DNA of 64,000 bases from Anaeramoeba flamelloides (lineage: Eukaryota > Metamonada > Anaeramoebidae). Positions within the stretch are counted from its first letter, which is position 1. The number at the start of each line of letters is the position of its first letter. Under the pieces are notes generated by a model. That model was not told the DNA's origin, did not search any database, and worked only from the letters and a program-made list of their open reading frames with translations. Positions 12,201 through 24,860 of the stretch are shown piece after piece. Made by a program: the position numbers and the translations under genes. The DNA lies in contig JANTQA010000023.1 of assembly GCA_027625915.1 (NCBI GenBank), forward strand, positions 14,756,001 to 14,820,000. Reading direction: 5' to 3'.

Positions 12201-15200
12201 AATAGGGAATCAATTATTTGGACGATCAAAGAATTATTTGTTCTTTTAAATTGGAAAAAATATTTTTTTTTTGATTTTTTCGTTAGGTTTTTTTTAATTT
12301 TTGAAATAAACCGAAAATTTAAGAAATTTTCGGTTTATTTCAAATAGTAAAAAAAATCGCCGTTAGCTTTTCCAGAATTTAAAAGAATTGAGTAAAATCT
12401 TTGATTTTTCACTATTCTTTTATATTTTGGAAAAGATAGACACTTGACGGCACTCTACGGACACTTTTCGTTAGGTTTTTTTTAATTTAAGAAATAAACA
12501 GAAAATTTAATAAATTTTCGCTTTATCTCAAAAAGTAAAAAAAACCTAAGATACGGAATATTTATCATCAGTTATTTTTGTTTCCGTATTTGAGTTTTTT
12601 TAGATGAGTAGAGTGTTTTCAAAACTATTAGTCATTATCTCTTCAAAAAATATCCAAGTTGAATTTAACGAAAATTCATTGTTGCATCCATTTAAAAATT
12701 TTTACCCCAAAATATACCTTTTTTTCGAGACTAGAGACTTTTAAAAATCGTAGTACTATTAACAACAATAAAAACAACAGCCTCAAGATTTTTAAGAATT
12801 GGATGTTGATTATGTTTTGAATGAACTTTATTAACAAAGGATGAAATGATAATTGAAGTTGTAGTTTTGTCTAACTTGGAATTTGAAATTTTATTTTTTC
12901 AGACTAGTGAAGCATTGTACTACAATTTCGGTATTTTTTATTTTTTCTAATTTCCAGTAATCGACACCAAAAATAATATTGATTCTTATGTGAATATTAA
13001 AAATTAAAAGGGAAATGTTGATCAATAAACCAATAAAGATATAAAAAAATAGCAAAGAGAATAAACTGTAACAATTTTTGCTTAAAGTGAAAACTGGATT
13101 AAAAATCTATTAATTTAGAATCGAATGAAGAGTTACCTGTCGAAATTTGAATTTAACAAGGTTAAAAAAGTTTAGATACTCGATTTTTTGATCATAAGAT
13201 ATTTATCTAAAATAGATTTGTATTGGAAAACGAAATGCCTTGAAATACTCCATTTTTTCGAAACATAACTGGGTATTTATTTATTTTTGGAATAATTTTT
13301 TTGGGAAAACCACTCTGAACAATTTCAAATTATAAAGGATAAAAACATTATTTAGTTTGGAGTAAGACTGAAAAACAGTATTTAATTGCTTTTTTGAAGT
13401 GAAATTTTGAAACCAAAAATTAAATCCATAATAGAAATTGGGGATTTGGTGCTAATTTTCATTAATGGAATTTACCTTTTGAGATTATTTAGTGCTAAGT
13501 AAGGCTTTAAAAATTACAAATAAAACTCTAGAAAGAAAAAATTTTACTACTTGAACGTTTGGTAGGAATTATATTTTAACTTTTTCGATTGAATAAAAGT
13601 ACAAAAAAAAGAAATTTAATTTCTCAACTCATAAAAATATAGTTTAATTTCAATTTTGGTTTTAAAATTGTTTTGTTTTGGTGGTGTGGATTCCATTCGG
13701 TACAGAAAAAAGGGAATTGTATATTTTCAAGAAAAGAAGTTTAATGAAATTTCAATTTTCTGCAAAAAAATAAAATGGTTTTCTATTTTTATTTCAAATT
13801 CCCAAGAAAAAACATGCTATTTCACCCTTTTGACTGATCTTTTAATTATTTTGATATCAGTAACTAAAAAATAATAAAATGTTGAAAATATTTTTATTTA
13901 TTTTTAAATTTTTAGCAAAAGATTATGGGTGGTTTGTTGAACCAAAATAGTGAATCAAGAGTTGGGTTTTAACAATATTCTAATCAAATTTAGTTGTTTA
14001 TATTCATTAAAACAAATTTTTTAAAAAAAATCATTATTCTCGTCTATTAAGACATATAAGGTGTTTTGAATTTAAAATTAGCTAAGCAAAGTTAAATTGA
14101 TTTCTTTGAATAAATCTTGTTTGTATATGAAAATAGAAAAAAAAGTGTAAATTTTTTTCTCATTTAATCTCAAATACCAGCAAGCTTAATTAGATTTTAA
14201 TTTTAATTTTTTAGATTTCAGAAAAAATTGATAAGAAATATTCTTTTAAATCCATAATTTAAAATAATTCGAAGAAACAAAAATATTGAAAGAGCAGAAT
14301 ATAGTACATTATATTAAATTTACAATAATAACTCAAAATTGATTTTTTAAAAAAAAAAAAAAAAAATTAATGGGAATATTTCAAGAAAGGTTTTTAGGTT
14401 TGAGAATACCTTTAAAAAAATAAAAAGTTAAAAGAGATAAAAAAAAACAAAAAACATACATATCGAAAACGATCAATCATACATAACCAAAAAGCATTTA
14501 GAACCATAATAAATGTCACTGTAAACATAGCATCCATAACTTGAACAAAAGCAGAATTGGAGAGCAAAGTGAGTCCATGAATTGGTGAATCAAATAATAA
14601 TAATAATACTAAAAGAAAATAGATCCATTTTTGCTCAGTAGAAAATGATCTAAAAGCAACTCCTTTAGTTGCACGGGTGATCAAAAAGATCCAAACAAGC
14701 ACTAACAAGACAAAAAAAAATCTGAAAAAGAGTTCAAAGTATGCCATACTTTTATTAACAAAATAAACCTATTATTTTTCATTTTTATTTTTGTTTTTGT
14801 TTTTTTGATTTAAATTTTTCAAAATATAAAGTAAAAATTTTTGAAGTCAATAAAATTTAAAAATATTAATTGTTTTTTTTTTATTTTTGAAGAGAGAAAA
14901 TTACTTTTCTCCTGTGTGCTGTTTGGTTTTTTGAATTTAAGAAATAAAAAAAAAAGAAAACTGCCGTTAGTTTTTTCAGAATTTAGTGGAAAAGAGTGAA
15001 ATCTTTGATTTTATTCAATTCTTTTGAATTCTGGAAAAGTGTCGTGGGTTTGTCTTGGGTTTTCTGTTTTATTTCGAAAGTAAAAAAAAACCTAGAACAC
15101 TTATTCAATAAAACAGAAAACCTCAAGAAAATCTAGACACTATACAAGATTCCACGTTACTTTACTGCTCTTCCTTAATTCTTAAACTTATATTTAGAAT

Positions 15201-18200
15201 TTTTTTCAAAGATTCAAAAATAAGTTTATTACCCACTAAGACTAATAAACAAGTTTGAATCCTTTTTTATAATAAAATAATAATAATATTATAATTTAAT
15301 ACATTTAAGATATATTAATTTTTTATAATTCAGAAATCCAGATTTTAAGATTATTTTCATAGGCTTGACAATTCTATAGAAAATGTTTAAATGTTAATAT
15401 ATTTCAAATCAACACTGGAATTATATTTTTCTTATATTTTGATATTCAAGTCTTTCTTTCAGTCCAAGACTATCTACTATCAAATGGGTATATAGAAAAA
15501 AAAAAGAAGAAAAATTTTAAAAATGCACTTAAAAAATGAAATTAAATGATTTTTATTTCAAGTTTTAATAAGTAGTTTATCCTTCCTCTGACGATCTAAC
15601 TTCATATAATCTTAGTGTGATATCTTCAATTAAATTATTTATCTTTTGAAGTTTTAATATTATTTCATTATTGAATCAAAGAATCTTTAAATTGAATTTA
15701 TTTTTAATGTTAATTTGGTATTCTTTTTTAATACAAAAAAATGATTTTCGGTTGGGTTTAAATATATTAATTTAGTAGGCAAATCAATAATGGTAAATCA
15801 GTTTTTCTAAAAAAAAGGTATGTAAATATTTTGATGTATGTTGTATGGTACATTTCTAACAATCAACAATGAAAAAAGAAAGAATTTTGAGAAAAAAAGC
15901 GTCAAAGAGCTACAGTCAATTAATTTCCAATTTAAATTGTTGTGAATTAATTATTTTGAAAAGTGTTTTAAGTTTTGAAGTTTCAGTTCTTTGGAACTTT
16001 TATGAGATCTTGTCATAGATTTTTTTCATTTTTTAAATCAAGTTATTTTTTGGAAAGAGGTAAAAACAAAATCATTTCTTTGAAAATAATAGAGTGTTCT
16101 AGAACAATCTAATCACAAATTGAATTTTATTGAATTAAATAAATTGATTTTGTATCTGAATTAAAGCCATTTGCTCTCAAATTGAAAAAAAATTAAGCAT
16201 CTGAAAATATAAAACAAGAAAAGATTAATAATTTTTTTCTTAAAATTTAGATTTTTGAAATTGATGATTCTTTTAAACTTTTTTTTTTAATTGGATTTTT
16301 TTAAGTAGATTCTATTAAACTGTTTTTTCGTTTTTTGAATTTTTTTTATTTGAGATCTGTGTAATTTTTTTCAACACTTGAATTTTTTTTCATTGATACT
16401 GGTTTAAAAAAAATTTTTTTTTAAAATTTGATTGTTGTCATTGAAATGCTCTGAATTTTTTTTTTTTTGATTTTTTTGTCAATGAGATACAAAGAAATTT
16501 TTTTGTTGAATTTTGGCTTTTTGTTAATGGGAAGCTTTGAGTAGAGAATTCTTTTAAAATTTTTTTTTTAAAATTGTATTTTTTGAATTTTCTACCAATG
16601 CGATCATTCTTTTCAACTTTTTGTGTTAATTGAATTTTTTTTTGTTATTTGAATTCGGTTCACGAAAATAAGTTTTCTTGTCAATTTATCATTTTTAGAT
16701 TTCAACCCACTCCTTAATTATGAAGAAAATTCTTGATAGTTTTTGGTGTCTTAAGAATTATTTTTAAAATCAATACATTCTATTTAAGAATTGTTCACTA
16801 AAAGGTGGTTTGAAAAATCTTTTTATTTGGGATCTACATTGAAGATCAACCCTTTCGGTTATATTATTAAAAATTCCTTTTTGAAAAAAGGATTCAGAAT
16901 TTAGAGAAACATCTTTTTTCCTAGACAGTTGAAGACAAATTAAAGTTTTGGTGAATACTGTTAATTAAAAAACAAATTGAACAAAATTTTCATTCAACTT
17001 TGCCAAAAAGTAATAAAAATCAAATAAATCAAGAGGAAATCATTAAACTTACCAAATTCTTAAAGAGAAAATACTAAGGTAACTGATTTACTAAATAAAA
17101 AAGTTTGAATTTTGACTTTTCCCAAGAGATTTTCAACATTTTTTAGGAAAGAGTCTTGGAAAATATGCTCAATTTATTTTTCAATAAATAGTTACATTCA
17201 TTTAAAATTGACTGAAAAGTATCTCGTATAACATTTATATTACAAATAAATCTTGTGGTAATAAAAAAAAATGAAACACACCCATTGTCAAATAATTATA
17301 TTTCTTACAGAGGTTTTGTAGATCTACATAGTGACTAATAACTTTATTTATTTTTTTTTCCCAATGGAAATAGCAAACTTATTTACCCAAAGATCCGATT
17401 AAACTTTGTTAAAGAAAATCATTTTATCAACTTTAGAGAAATGAGTTAACAATTTTTAAAAGAATTCATTGGGTCGACCTCGATTTTTTTGGAAATTCTT
17501 TAATAATGAACCAATTTTGATAAGATTTTATATTTGATTTTATTATTATCAAATACTACTAGAATTATAAGAATAAAAATGACAGGGCTCTCAGTTCTTC
17601 AAAATATCCATTAAAGGGGTTTTATTGTAAAAATAATCCCATTTGCCAATCTCAAAAAACATCCAATAATTTTTATTATTAGATATCTGAAATAATTCTT
17701 TTTTATATACTAATTCAATTTCATCTCAATAGAAATCATTTTTAGGATTTTAATTAACTCTAATTCAATTTTTAAATTTATTTGTCAAGTTAAAAACTTT
17801 CTAAAAATCAAAAAGTAATTTTTGACAAACAAAAAAATCCAAAGAAACATAAATTTTTCAAAGAGTGACAATAAAAATGATCTCCAAAACTCACACCCAA
17901 CAACAACTATAACAACATACCTCTTTAAATATTGCTTTAGTTTTGAAACATTTCCAAGATAAGATATATTACTTACCTAATTAAGAAACACTAAAAATTG
18001 AAAATTTCATAACAACATTTTGGAGTTAAAAAAAACTTTCCATACTTTAATGATCAGAACTTTTAAAAAAAGAAACTCACCCAAACATTCTTTTCTTTAT
18101 AAAAATAACAAATTAATTCCAAATAGAGGAAAAATAAACCACAAATTTTTAATCGAGGTCGTTTAATTTTTTTTCCATTAATTTTGATTAAAAAGATCTG

Positions 18201-19898
18201 ATACTCTTTTTCTGTTTGAGTTTTTGGATATTTTAAAAAAAAAAAAAGAAAAATTTGACAAAACATTTTTATTGTTATGAAATCTCGCTTTTCGTAATTT
18301 CTGATAGTTTGTATCGATAAAAAACATTGGAAATTTAATCTTATTTTAAAAATACAAGAAAAATAAACCAAATATTGAATACTTGGAGATCAGAAAAAAA
18401 TTGATCATTTATTTTATTTTCAATAATTTATTAAATTTCTTGAAATTTAAAAGAGTAGGCAATATACTTTTTCAAATATTCAGAGTATAAACAACAAACT
18501 GTTATTATTAAAATCATGTTATTTCATAATATATAATAATTTTTTTTTATTATTAGAATTATTAATTTGAATTAATTTTATTTGTTTGAAAATATTTAAC
18601 GTTTTGTGAAATAAAAATAAAACCTATTTATTCATTTAATCTTTGGGTTATTACTAACCCACTGAAATAATTAAGATTGGGGTTATTAATTATTGATCAA
18701 AAATAATCAAATTAAAAAGGTATTTCTTTTTATTATAAGATGAATTTTACAGGTTTTAAAAAAGTATTTTGGGAATATTTTTTATTTTTATTGATTTGGT
18801 TATTTTTCCATGTTTTTTTCTTCGTTATTCCGAGAAAAAATTGATTTGGTCTGTTTTTTGAATCAAGAAATTAGATTTTTTACAAGTTTAAAATAATTAT
18901 TGTTATTTGTATAATAAATGGTGAAGAAATTTTCTCTTCATTTATTTTCCTTTTACAAATAGGGTTTTCAAAGAATTAGGTTGGAGTTTGTGATCTTTAT
19001 TTTGAAAAGGGAAAATGAAAACGAAGTGAAAATTTTTTCCCATTTATTAGGCAAATACCAGTATTGTAATTTTTTTGAAATTAAGCAGATTTTTGAGACT
19101 TTGGCTATTCCAAAACTTTGTGGTTTTATTTTTAAAGTTGATTTTTATACAATTCCCCCACAAAGAACAATAAGATTTATTTTTTCCCTTAAGAAAAAAA
19201 TTTTTTTTAAATAATTCCGAATTATGTTGGATTTTTGAACTTTTTGAAAAATGAGAAAAATAGATCAAACTTTCTGAAAACAATAATTCGTTTCAGAAAA
19301 TAGCATTAAAAGACATTCAGGTATTTTACAGTAACCAAATTTTGATTTCATTTTTAAATTTCAGGATTCGGTAAAATTTTTTTGAATTTGTTACTTGTTT
19401 TTCTTAGAGGGTTTTTTTAGTGTTTATTAGTCTCTTAATTTTATTGTTTTGGATTTCTTCTTTTATTTTAAATAATTAATTTTTTTTTGAACTTTTTATC
19501 ATTATTCTGATTTTGCTTCAATGTTTTTTCAAAGTTATATATTTGGTGAGTGGTTTTATTTTCCAAGATATAAAAAAAAACAAAATTTTAAAAATAATTG
19601 ACAAAACAAGAAATCTCAAATGAAGTGAAAAAAAAAATTAAAAAATAACTAAAAAGGAAAAAAAAAGAAATTCCTGAAAAAAGAAAGAGAAAAAGAGTTT
19701 CATACATCAATAAATAGGGATTCGAAATATTTTTGAGTTTCCTCTTTGTCATATTCTATTTTGACAAAGTAATTTTTGTGATGAATAAATGGTACATATA
19801 CCATTGTGTGGGTTGTACAATTTTCCTTGGCCTTTTCATTAAAAATCGAACAAAAAGAGAGATGTAAGTTAGATGCAATTAAAGAAAAAAGGAAAAAA

Positions 19899-19930
<32 letters not shown>

Positions 19931-20405
19931 ATTTAGGTTTGGTACATACATCACATTCAATTTCACGTTTATGGTCAGAATATTCAAGTAAATCCCACCC
20001 GTCTTCTGTGTCTTCGTCACTATCAGAATTTCCAGAACTAATACCAACAGTTGACTCTTCTGTATAATTAGGCTTGCTGGATGCTCCACTAAGATCATTT
20101 GTTCCCCAAACCCAGACTTCAAAATTAACAGTTTCAGACACGCCAAGATCTGCACCATTATAAAAGTGTTCGTCAATGAAAAGAAATTGGTTTAAGCGAT
20201 TAAGAGACACCACCTTGATCGGGAAAATTGAGCTTATATTTTCATTTGTAAGATCATGTTGAAAGACTTTTTGTTCGTAGCGATAAGGCCCAATCGCACC
20301 AACAACAAGGCCAATTACAAGAAAGAGAAAGAACAAAAAGTAGAACAAAAAGAATTTTTTTTTGTTCCACCCGTCGACTCGCATAGTCATTGCTGAGGTT
20401 TGCAT
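9222..20405 (-). CDS. TMEM181: TMEM181-like GOLD-domain seven-transmembrane protein
   Basis: Four exons, all introns phase 0: 20405-19950, 19831-19706, 14768-14460 and 9938-9222, giving 535 residues. Each donor reads GTATGT, GTATGA or GTATGT and each acceptor ends in AG. Order: an N-terminal membrane segment at about 18-38, a lumenal domain at about 40-200, then a seven-helix bundle. ELFFRFFFVLL and EQKW...LLLLF in exon 3 match human TMEM181 (EIWFRFFFVVL, EQKW...LLLLY), as do FYLPK, DP and SSKAL...DDD in exon 4. The family belongs to the GOST group (GPR107, TMEM87, Wntless), thought to act in Golgi/secretory traffic. The tail carries about 12 SEK/SEQ tripeptides. Start: the Met at 20405 is chosen because upstream codons run into T-rich sequence; Met at 20390 or 20384 is possible. 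The two 4.5-4.9 kb introns are filled with repeats. Confidence 0.88.
9243..9341 (-). repeat. Nine-base coding minisatellite (SEK/SEQ)n
   Basis: About eleven units of the + strand form TCTGATTGT or TCTGATTTT, encoding SEQ or SEK on the minus strand in the cytoplasmic tail of the TMEM181-like protein. A serine/acidic/charged tail with regular spacing is a plausible phosphorylation or coat-binding region, but this is not shown. Copy number is likely polymorphic. Confidence 0.85.
10878..11417 (-). mobile_element. 540-bp mariner-like MITE, copy 1 (subfamily a)
   Basis: Full-length reverse-orientation copy of the element at 37968-38500, inside TMEM181 intron 3. Outer ends are AAACTAAAATTCAATATATC and the complement of AAACTCCAATTCAAAATTTT. 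ACACACC and GGTGTGTT blocks lie inside, and the unit matches across its length. It encodes no protein. TIR style (TTTGGACACA in subfamily b) recalls Tc1/mariner MITEs. Confidence 0.75.
12281..12549. mobile_element. Modular palindrome element H2 (three palindromes)
   Basis: Inside TMEM181 intron 3. Palindrome type 1 at about 12281-12353 (CGTTAGGTTTTTTTTAATTT, with AAACCGAAAATTT folding on AAATTTTCGGTTT), type 2 at about 12362-12437 (CCAGAATTTAAAAGAAT folding on ATTCTTTTATATTTTGG), a CACTTGACGGCACTCTACGG linker, then a second type 1 at about 12473-12549. Confidence 0.85.
14936..15420 (+). mobile_element. Modular palindrome element H3 plus flanking repeat
   Basis: Inside TMEM181 intron 2. Contains a type-2 palindrome (CAGAATTT...AATTCTGG) and CCTAGAACACTT blocks to about 15165. 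It is followed by about 250 bases including AAAAATAAGTTTATTACCCA and CTAAGACTAATAA, which match the reverse complement of 30950-31170. There the flank again borders a hairpin element. Hairpin and flank therefore recur together. Confidence 0.7.
15915..16700 (+). repeat. T-rich degenerate minisatellite block, copy 1
   Basis: In TMEM181 intron 2. It opens with CAATTAATTTCCAATTTAAA and TGAATTAATTATTTTGAAAA, also seen near 26680-26720, then runs into units of roughly 50-70 bases of the form TTTTTGAATTTTGATTTTTTGTCAATGAGAT. TGCGATCATTCTTTTCAACT near 16598 is repeated exactly near 26996. The alternating T-runs could affect splicing, but that is speculation. Confidence 0.6.
18650..18905 (+). repeat. 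Dispersed repeat E, plus copy
   Basis: Partner of 6290-6545 (reverse complement), inside the long TMEM181 intron 2. No coding potential or clear TIR was seen. Confidence 0.6.
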
Positions 20406-20976
20406 TGTAAAAAAAAAAAAAAGAGTCACAATAAAAAAATAAATTTGTGTTTCAAGAAAATTTGTAAAACAATTATAATGGTTCAAATTTTGGGCTAGTA
20501 CATGAAACTTTGAATATTGTTATGGATTTTAAATCAAATTTGCAATTATTTTTTTGTAAGTGTTACTTTTAATTGATAAAAATTATTTTTTTGATTTTCC
20601 TTTTTTCTTGACAAGTCTCTACCTTCCAAAAATCAAATACACTTATTTCTCTCTTGATTCAACTTTGCGTTTGTTATTGTTGTTAAAAGAGGGATTTTTC
20701 TTTCGTTTTGAAGAAGGAAATTTGAGAAAAATTAAAACATAACATAAAAAACATACCAAAATAGAAATCTATTTCCCTTTTTATTTTTTATTTTCCAGTA
20801 ACAAAGAGAATTGTTTTTATAAAAAGATGCTTATTTTTGAGAATTAAATATGTTTTGAGAGGTGCTGTAGATCCTTTGCGTTTGTAGTTATTGATACAGC
20901 ATTTCCTTATTGTCCATAAAACAACAATATAAAATTCTTCTTCTTGAAATTTTCAGTTGACAGTTCATAAAAAAAC

Positions 20977-21231
20977 TATTATTTTCCAATTAAAAAATGA
21001 AAATTTTTAGATAAAATCTCAAAATATTTTACTCGTTTATAAGTTGTAGAAGATCCAAATATCTTTACAGTATCCTTTAGAAATGATATTTTCAGACAAT
21101 AAATTAAATTTCCTTAGATAACTCTAGGATTAAATTTTTACTCTACTAATTTGATTGTAGTAGTTATAATTAATATACATTTTGGAAATTGAAATAAAAA
21201 TTTTTATTTATTAATTGGAAAATAACAGTAC
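20977..21231 (+). mobile_element. 255-bp MITE with TTATTTTCCAATTA ends, copy 1
   Basis: Both ends carry inverted ATTATTTTCCAATTAAAAAA / TTTATTAATTGGAAAATAA. The whole unit matches the reverse complement of 21503-21757 (shared blocks: TTTACTCTACTAATTTGATT, TCTTTACAGTA and TTATAATTAATATACATTTT). Non-coding. Confidence 0.8.
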
Positions 21232-21502
21232 TATTATACTTAAAGGAAATAATATGGCACTTGAAGATGTCTTATAAATAATTACAATATGAAAATTTGA
21301 TTGTACAACCTTCTCAAGGCAAATTTTTAATTTGTTTAGTCTCAAATGGTTTACCCCACAAAGTAGATAATTTTTAATAACAAAAACCAAAAATTTAATA
21401 TTTTAATAAGATCTCTTTACTCAACATTCTTTGAAGTCAACAAAAAGGCCAATTTGTTGTGGAAGTAATATTTGAAGACCATAAAATATGAAAGTTCCTG
21501 AA

Positions 21503-21757
21503 TACTGTTATTTTCCAATTAATAAATGAAAATTTTTATTTCAATATCCAAAATGTATATTAATTATAACTACTACAATCAAATTAGTAGAGTAAAAATT
21601 TTGTCTGAGAGTTAACTAAGGAAATTTAATTTATTGTCTGAAAATATCATTTCGAAATGTTACTGTAAAGATCTTTGAGTTTTCTACAACTTATAATATA
21701 GAAAAATAATTCGAGATTTGAACCAATAATTTTCATTTTTTAATCGGAAAATAATAT
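21503..21757 (-). mobile_element. 255-bp MITE with TTATTTTCCAATTA ends, copy 2 (inverted)
   Basis: Inverted partner of 20977-21231, separated by about 270 bases. The pair could form a 255-bp stem. Moderate divergence between the copies suggests it is not recent. Confidence 0.8.
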
Positions 21758-21889
21758 TAAACCTCAAAAGATTAACAATAGACCTCAATAACAATCTAAA
21801 ATAGAATTTATTTTTAAATTTACACAGTTTTCTTTTCAGAATCCTTCCAGTTTTTGATTAAATATTTTTTTTAATTTTGAAAGGAAAAT

Positions 21890-22090
21890 CCTCTAAAATG
21901 TTATACTGATAAATTCTAATTAATTTCAAAAGATTTTAACTTCATTTTCATTTTTATAAATCTTAGAACTGTTTCTTGTCAAATAGTCCCCGAGAAAGAA
22001 TATTTTGAAGAACAGCAAGTTTTACAGAGTTTCTTAACTCTCGACTTAATAAAATTCTTTATTCAAAGTTGATCATAAAAATTTCAAAAA
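21890..22090 (+). mobile_element. LINE ORF fragment, plus
   Basis: Reverse complement of this stretch aligns with 7305-7510 (TTTGAATAAAGAATTTTA, GTTCTTC..AAATATTCTTT, AAACAGTTCT, AGATTTATAAAAATG). It is therefore the same pre-RT part of a LINE ORF in the opposite orientation. Heavily decayed. Confidence 0.5.
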
Positions 22091-22998
22091 AGAAAATCAA
22101 GAAAAAAATTTCCAAACATAAATTGCAATTTATCAGAATCCAAAATTTACTGTAATTGATATTATTATAAAATCCTTTTTGTTTGTTAAGATATTGTAGA
22201 AAAGTAACCAAGAATGTATAAAATATGAAGAGTTCTAAAAACTTTGTTTTCAAACTTGGTGGGGCTTAAATTAAAAAAAAAAGTGTAAGTGATTATTGCA
22301 TAAGATAGTTGAGTCTAGAGTAAAGATTGTGTTTATCGAATATAAATCATATTAGTGCCCCATCGTTTAAATGATTTGAAAAAAACAATTAAAGAATTGA
22401 AAAAAAACCCTGTCACCAAAATAAAATCTTTAAAGATTTTTAATTATTAATATTAGTAAAATTGATGTTTAATTACAAATATTTAAAATCAAAACCCTTT
22501 ATTAAAGAATCAAACTTTGAAAATTATAACTCACCCACTTCGGAGAATGATCGCCAATTAAATAAAAAATGTACAAAACATCATTCAATCAATCCAAAAA
22601 CAAGAATAAAAATCATTTTCCCAATACATAGCAAAACTCTATAAAATCTCCTTTGTTTTTTTTTCAAAATAAGTTAATCTACATTATTTTTCAAACAATT
22701 ACTTGAGTATTATATATATACACCACTGTAATGAACTTTATACTAGTTTATTACACAAGTTCATAAAAAAATTGGTTATTTATCAAAAGGATTTGATTCT
22801 AAATCTTAAATAATTACACAACAATTTTACGAATATTAACAATTAAAAATCTTATCATGGGATATTTTCTTATCTGGTATTTTTTTTTCAATAACCTCTT
22901 ATATAATTGAGTAAAAAATTATTGGATTATTTTACCCCAACCTAACCTAAGAATTTTTTGATTACTTTCTGATTAAAAAGTTTCAAATTAAAGTATGT

Positions 22999-23480
22999 TG
23001 TAATTGTGCCAAAATTATATTAGAGCAACATGGCTCAAATAGCTCTAAAAAATCTATTATAAATTTTATTGAATAATAAATTATTACATTTTTAACTAAA
23101 ATTTCAATTAAAAATATTAATTTTAGATTTTTTTTCATTCCTACTCCAAATTGAAAAATGTAACTTAAAATAATAATCTTCAAGTATTTAATAATTTATA
23201 TTTTTTTACTGACAACAGTAACTATTTTTTTTTATTTATTACTTTTGAAAATTAACCCAATAATCATTAACCAAAAAAACTAAAAGACGGTTAATTTTGT
23301 TAAATTTATATAAAGCTAGTTGTAACAAAAATATACTTTCCAATATTTGAAAATGAATTGTCAAAATAATCCAAAGTTAAATTATAGAATTTGTAAAAAA
23401 ATTGGATATTTTCACTACTAATCTACTTTTTCTGAAATGTTTAAAATAGGTATTTTTCAACTTTAACTTCCGAATAATGA
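22999..23480 (+). mobile_element. 650-bp TIR element D, copy 1
   Basis: Left end GTGCCAAAATTATATTAGAG followed by ACATGGCTCAAATAGCTCTA. It matches 27798-28439 (reverse complement), 38605-39235 and 59972-60633. The right end is not clear in this copy. Confidence 0.6.
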
Positions 23481-24035
23481 ATATTTAACCTTTAAATTCG
23501 TCTTAAATATAGATTTTGTTTTTATTTTTTATTTTTTTTTTAACAATATTAATACAAAGACCATTTTCATTGATTTGGAGCACTTTTTGAGCCTTTTAAC
23601 TTATTGATTTACTAAATAAATTTCAACTATGGAACAATGATATGATTTATAACCAATAGTAACATCTTTTTATTATAAGATTCTTTGTGGTGTATTATAA
23701 TCCTTTCAGTAAAAAAAATAATTTTTCTAAATAAATTTTGTGTTTTATTTATTATCTGAAAATAAACTAAAGTAAAAATAAAAAAATCACATTTTACCTT
23801 TTATAATTAAGGTTATTGTTTAATATTTGAAACCAATTTTTTCATTAATTCATAGGTTACTTCTTTCCAAATTTTCATTTTATTTTTCCATTTTAACAAA
23901 ATACTTTGGAAAAAATAAATAAGAGAAAAAATTATTTATTTTCAAACTTTTCAATGTGAGGGGAAAAACTTCAAAACAATACAAAAAAAATTCAGAATTC
24001 AAATGTTATATGGGCCATTTATTATGAAATTTAGT

Positions 24036-24054
24036 TATATATATATATATATAT
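24036..24054. repeat. (TA)n microsatellite
   Basis: About nine to ten TA units in intergenic DNA upstream of the kinase gene. Confidence 0.9.
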
Positions 24055-24860
24055 TTCGTGGCTCCCCACTTAAACGAACTTTGGATGTTAGAGCTTGAAT
24101 TAATATAAATTGTTAAAAATTAATAATTCCTTTTGGTTCAATAATTTTGTTAACTATTAAAAATTCAATGTTACTAAAAAGATTTTTTTTTATTTCAAAA
24201 TTATCAAAAAATCAAAAATTTTTTATGATTTAATATAAAAAAAATTCATTTTAATCTTTCAATACCTTAATAATTCTTAATAAAAATATTATTTTTATAA
24301 CTCTATTTCTGGTATATATGTTGTAGTCAATCTAATAAGGTTTTTCTTTTATTTCTACAGTCAACAGTATTTTGATCATAAGTTAAATTGTAATATTTGA
24401 ATAAGTTCAAAAGAAGGGTTTTTTTACACAACCAATTCAGAACAATAAAAAAACAATAAGTTTTTTAAAAAGTTGTAAGGTTTTTAGCTTTCAGTAAAGT
24501 CTGTTTTTTGGTTGTGAATATAAAATTTAAGAAAAAATCCTTCTTGGACCCCTGACCCCTAAAACATAAATAAAATAAAAAAAATGAGTAAAATTTAATT
24601 CTTAAAAATTTGATTTTTGACAAAACTTGTTTTGAAAAGGTAGACCCTTTCAAACCGATTTTAATTATTTTAGAAGTTCCCTCAGTTAAAATGTTCAAAA
24701 TTTAAATTACAAATTGATAGAAAATTAAAGAATATTGAAAAAAAGATCATTTTTCCTGAATTCTATTTTTACTTTTTTTTTTAATTTTTTCGTTGCTTGC
24801 AAAAAACAAATCATTTAAAACAACTATAAATACAATTAAAATTAAATACAAAATTATAAA

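Larger units (their letters stand above)
20406..24860. other. Divergent intergenic region between TMEM181 and kinase genes
   Basis: About 4.5 kb separating two genes transcribed away from each other, so it holds both promoters. No gene is supported. It contains a pair of inverted 255-bp elements, a LINE fragment, one 650-bp TIR-element copy and a TA microsatellite, listed separately. No TATA-like element can be distinguished in such AT-rich DNA. Confidence 0.6.
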
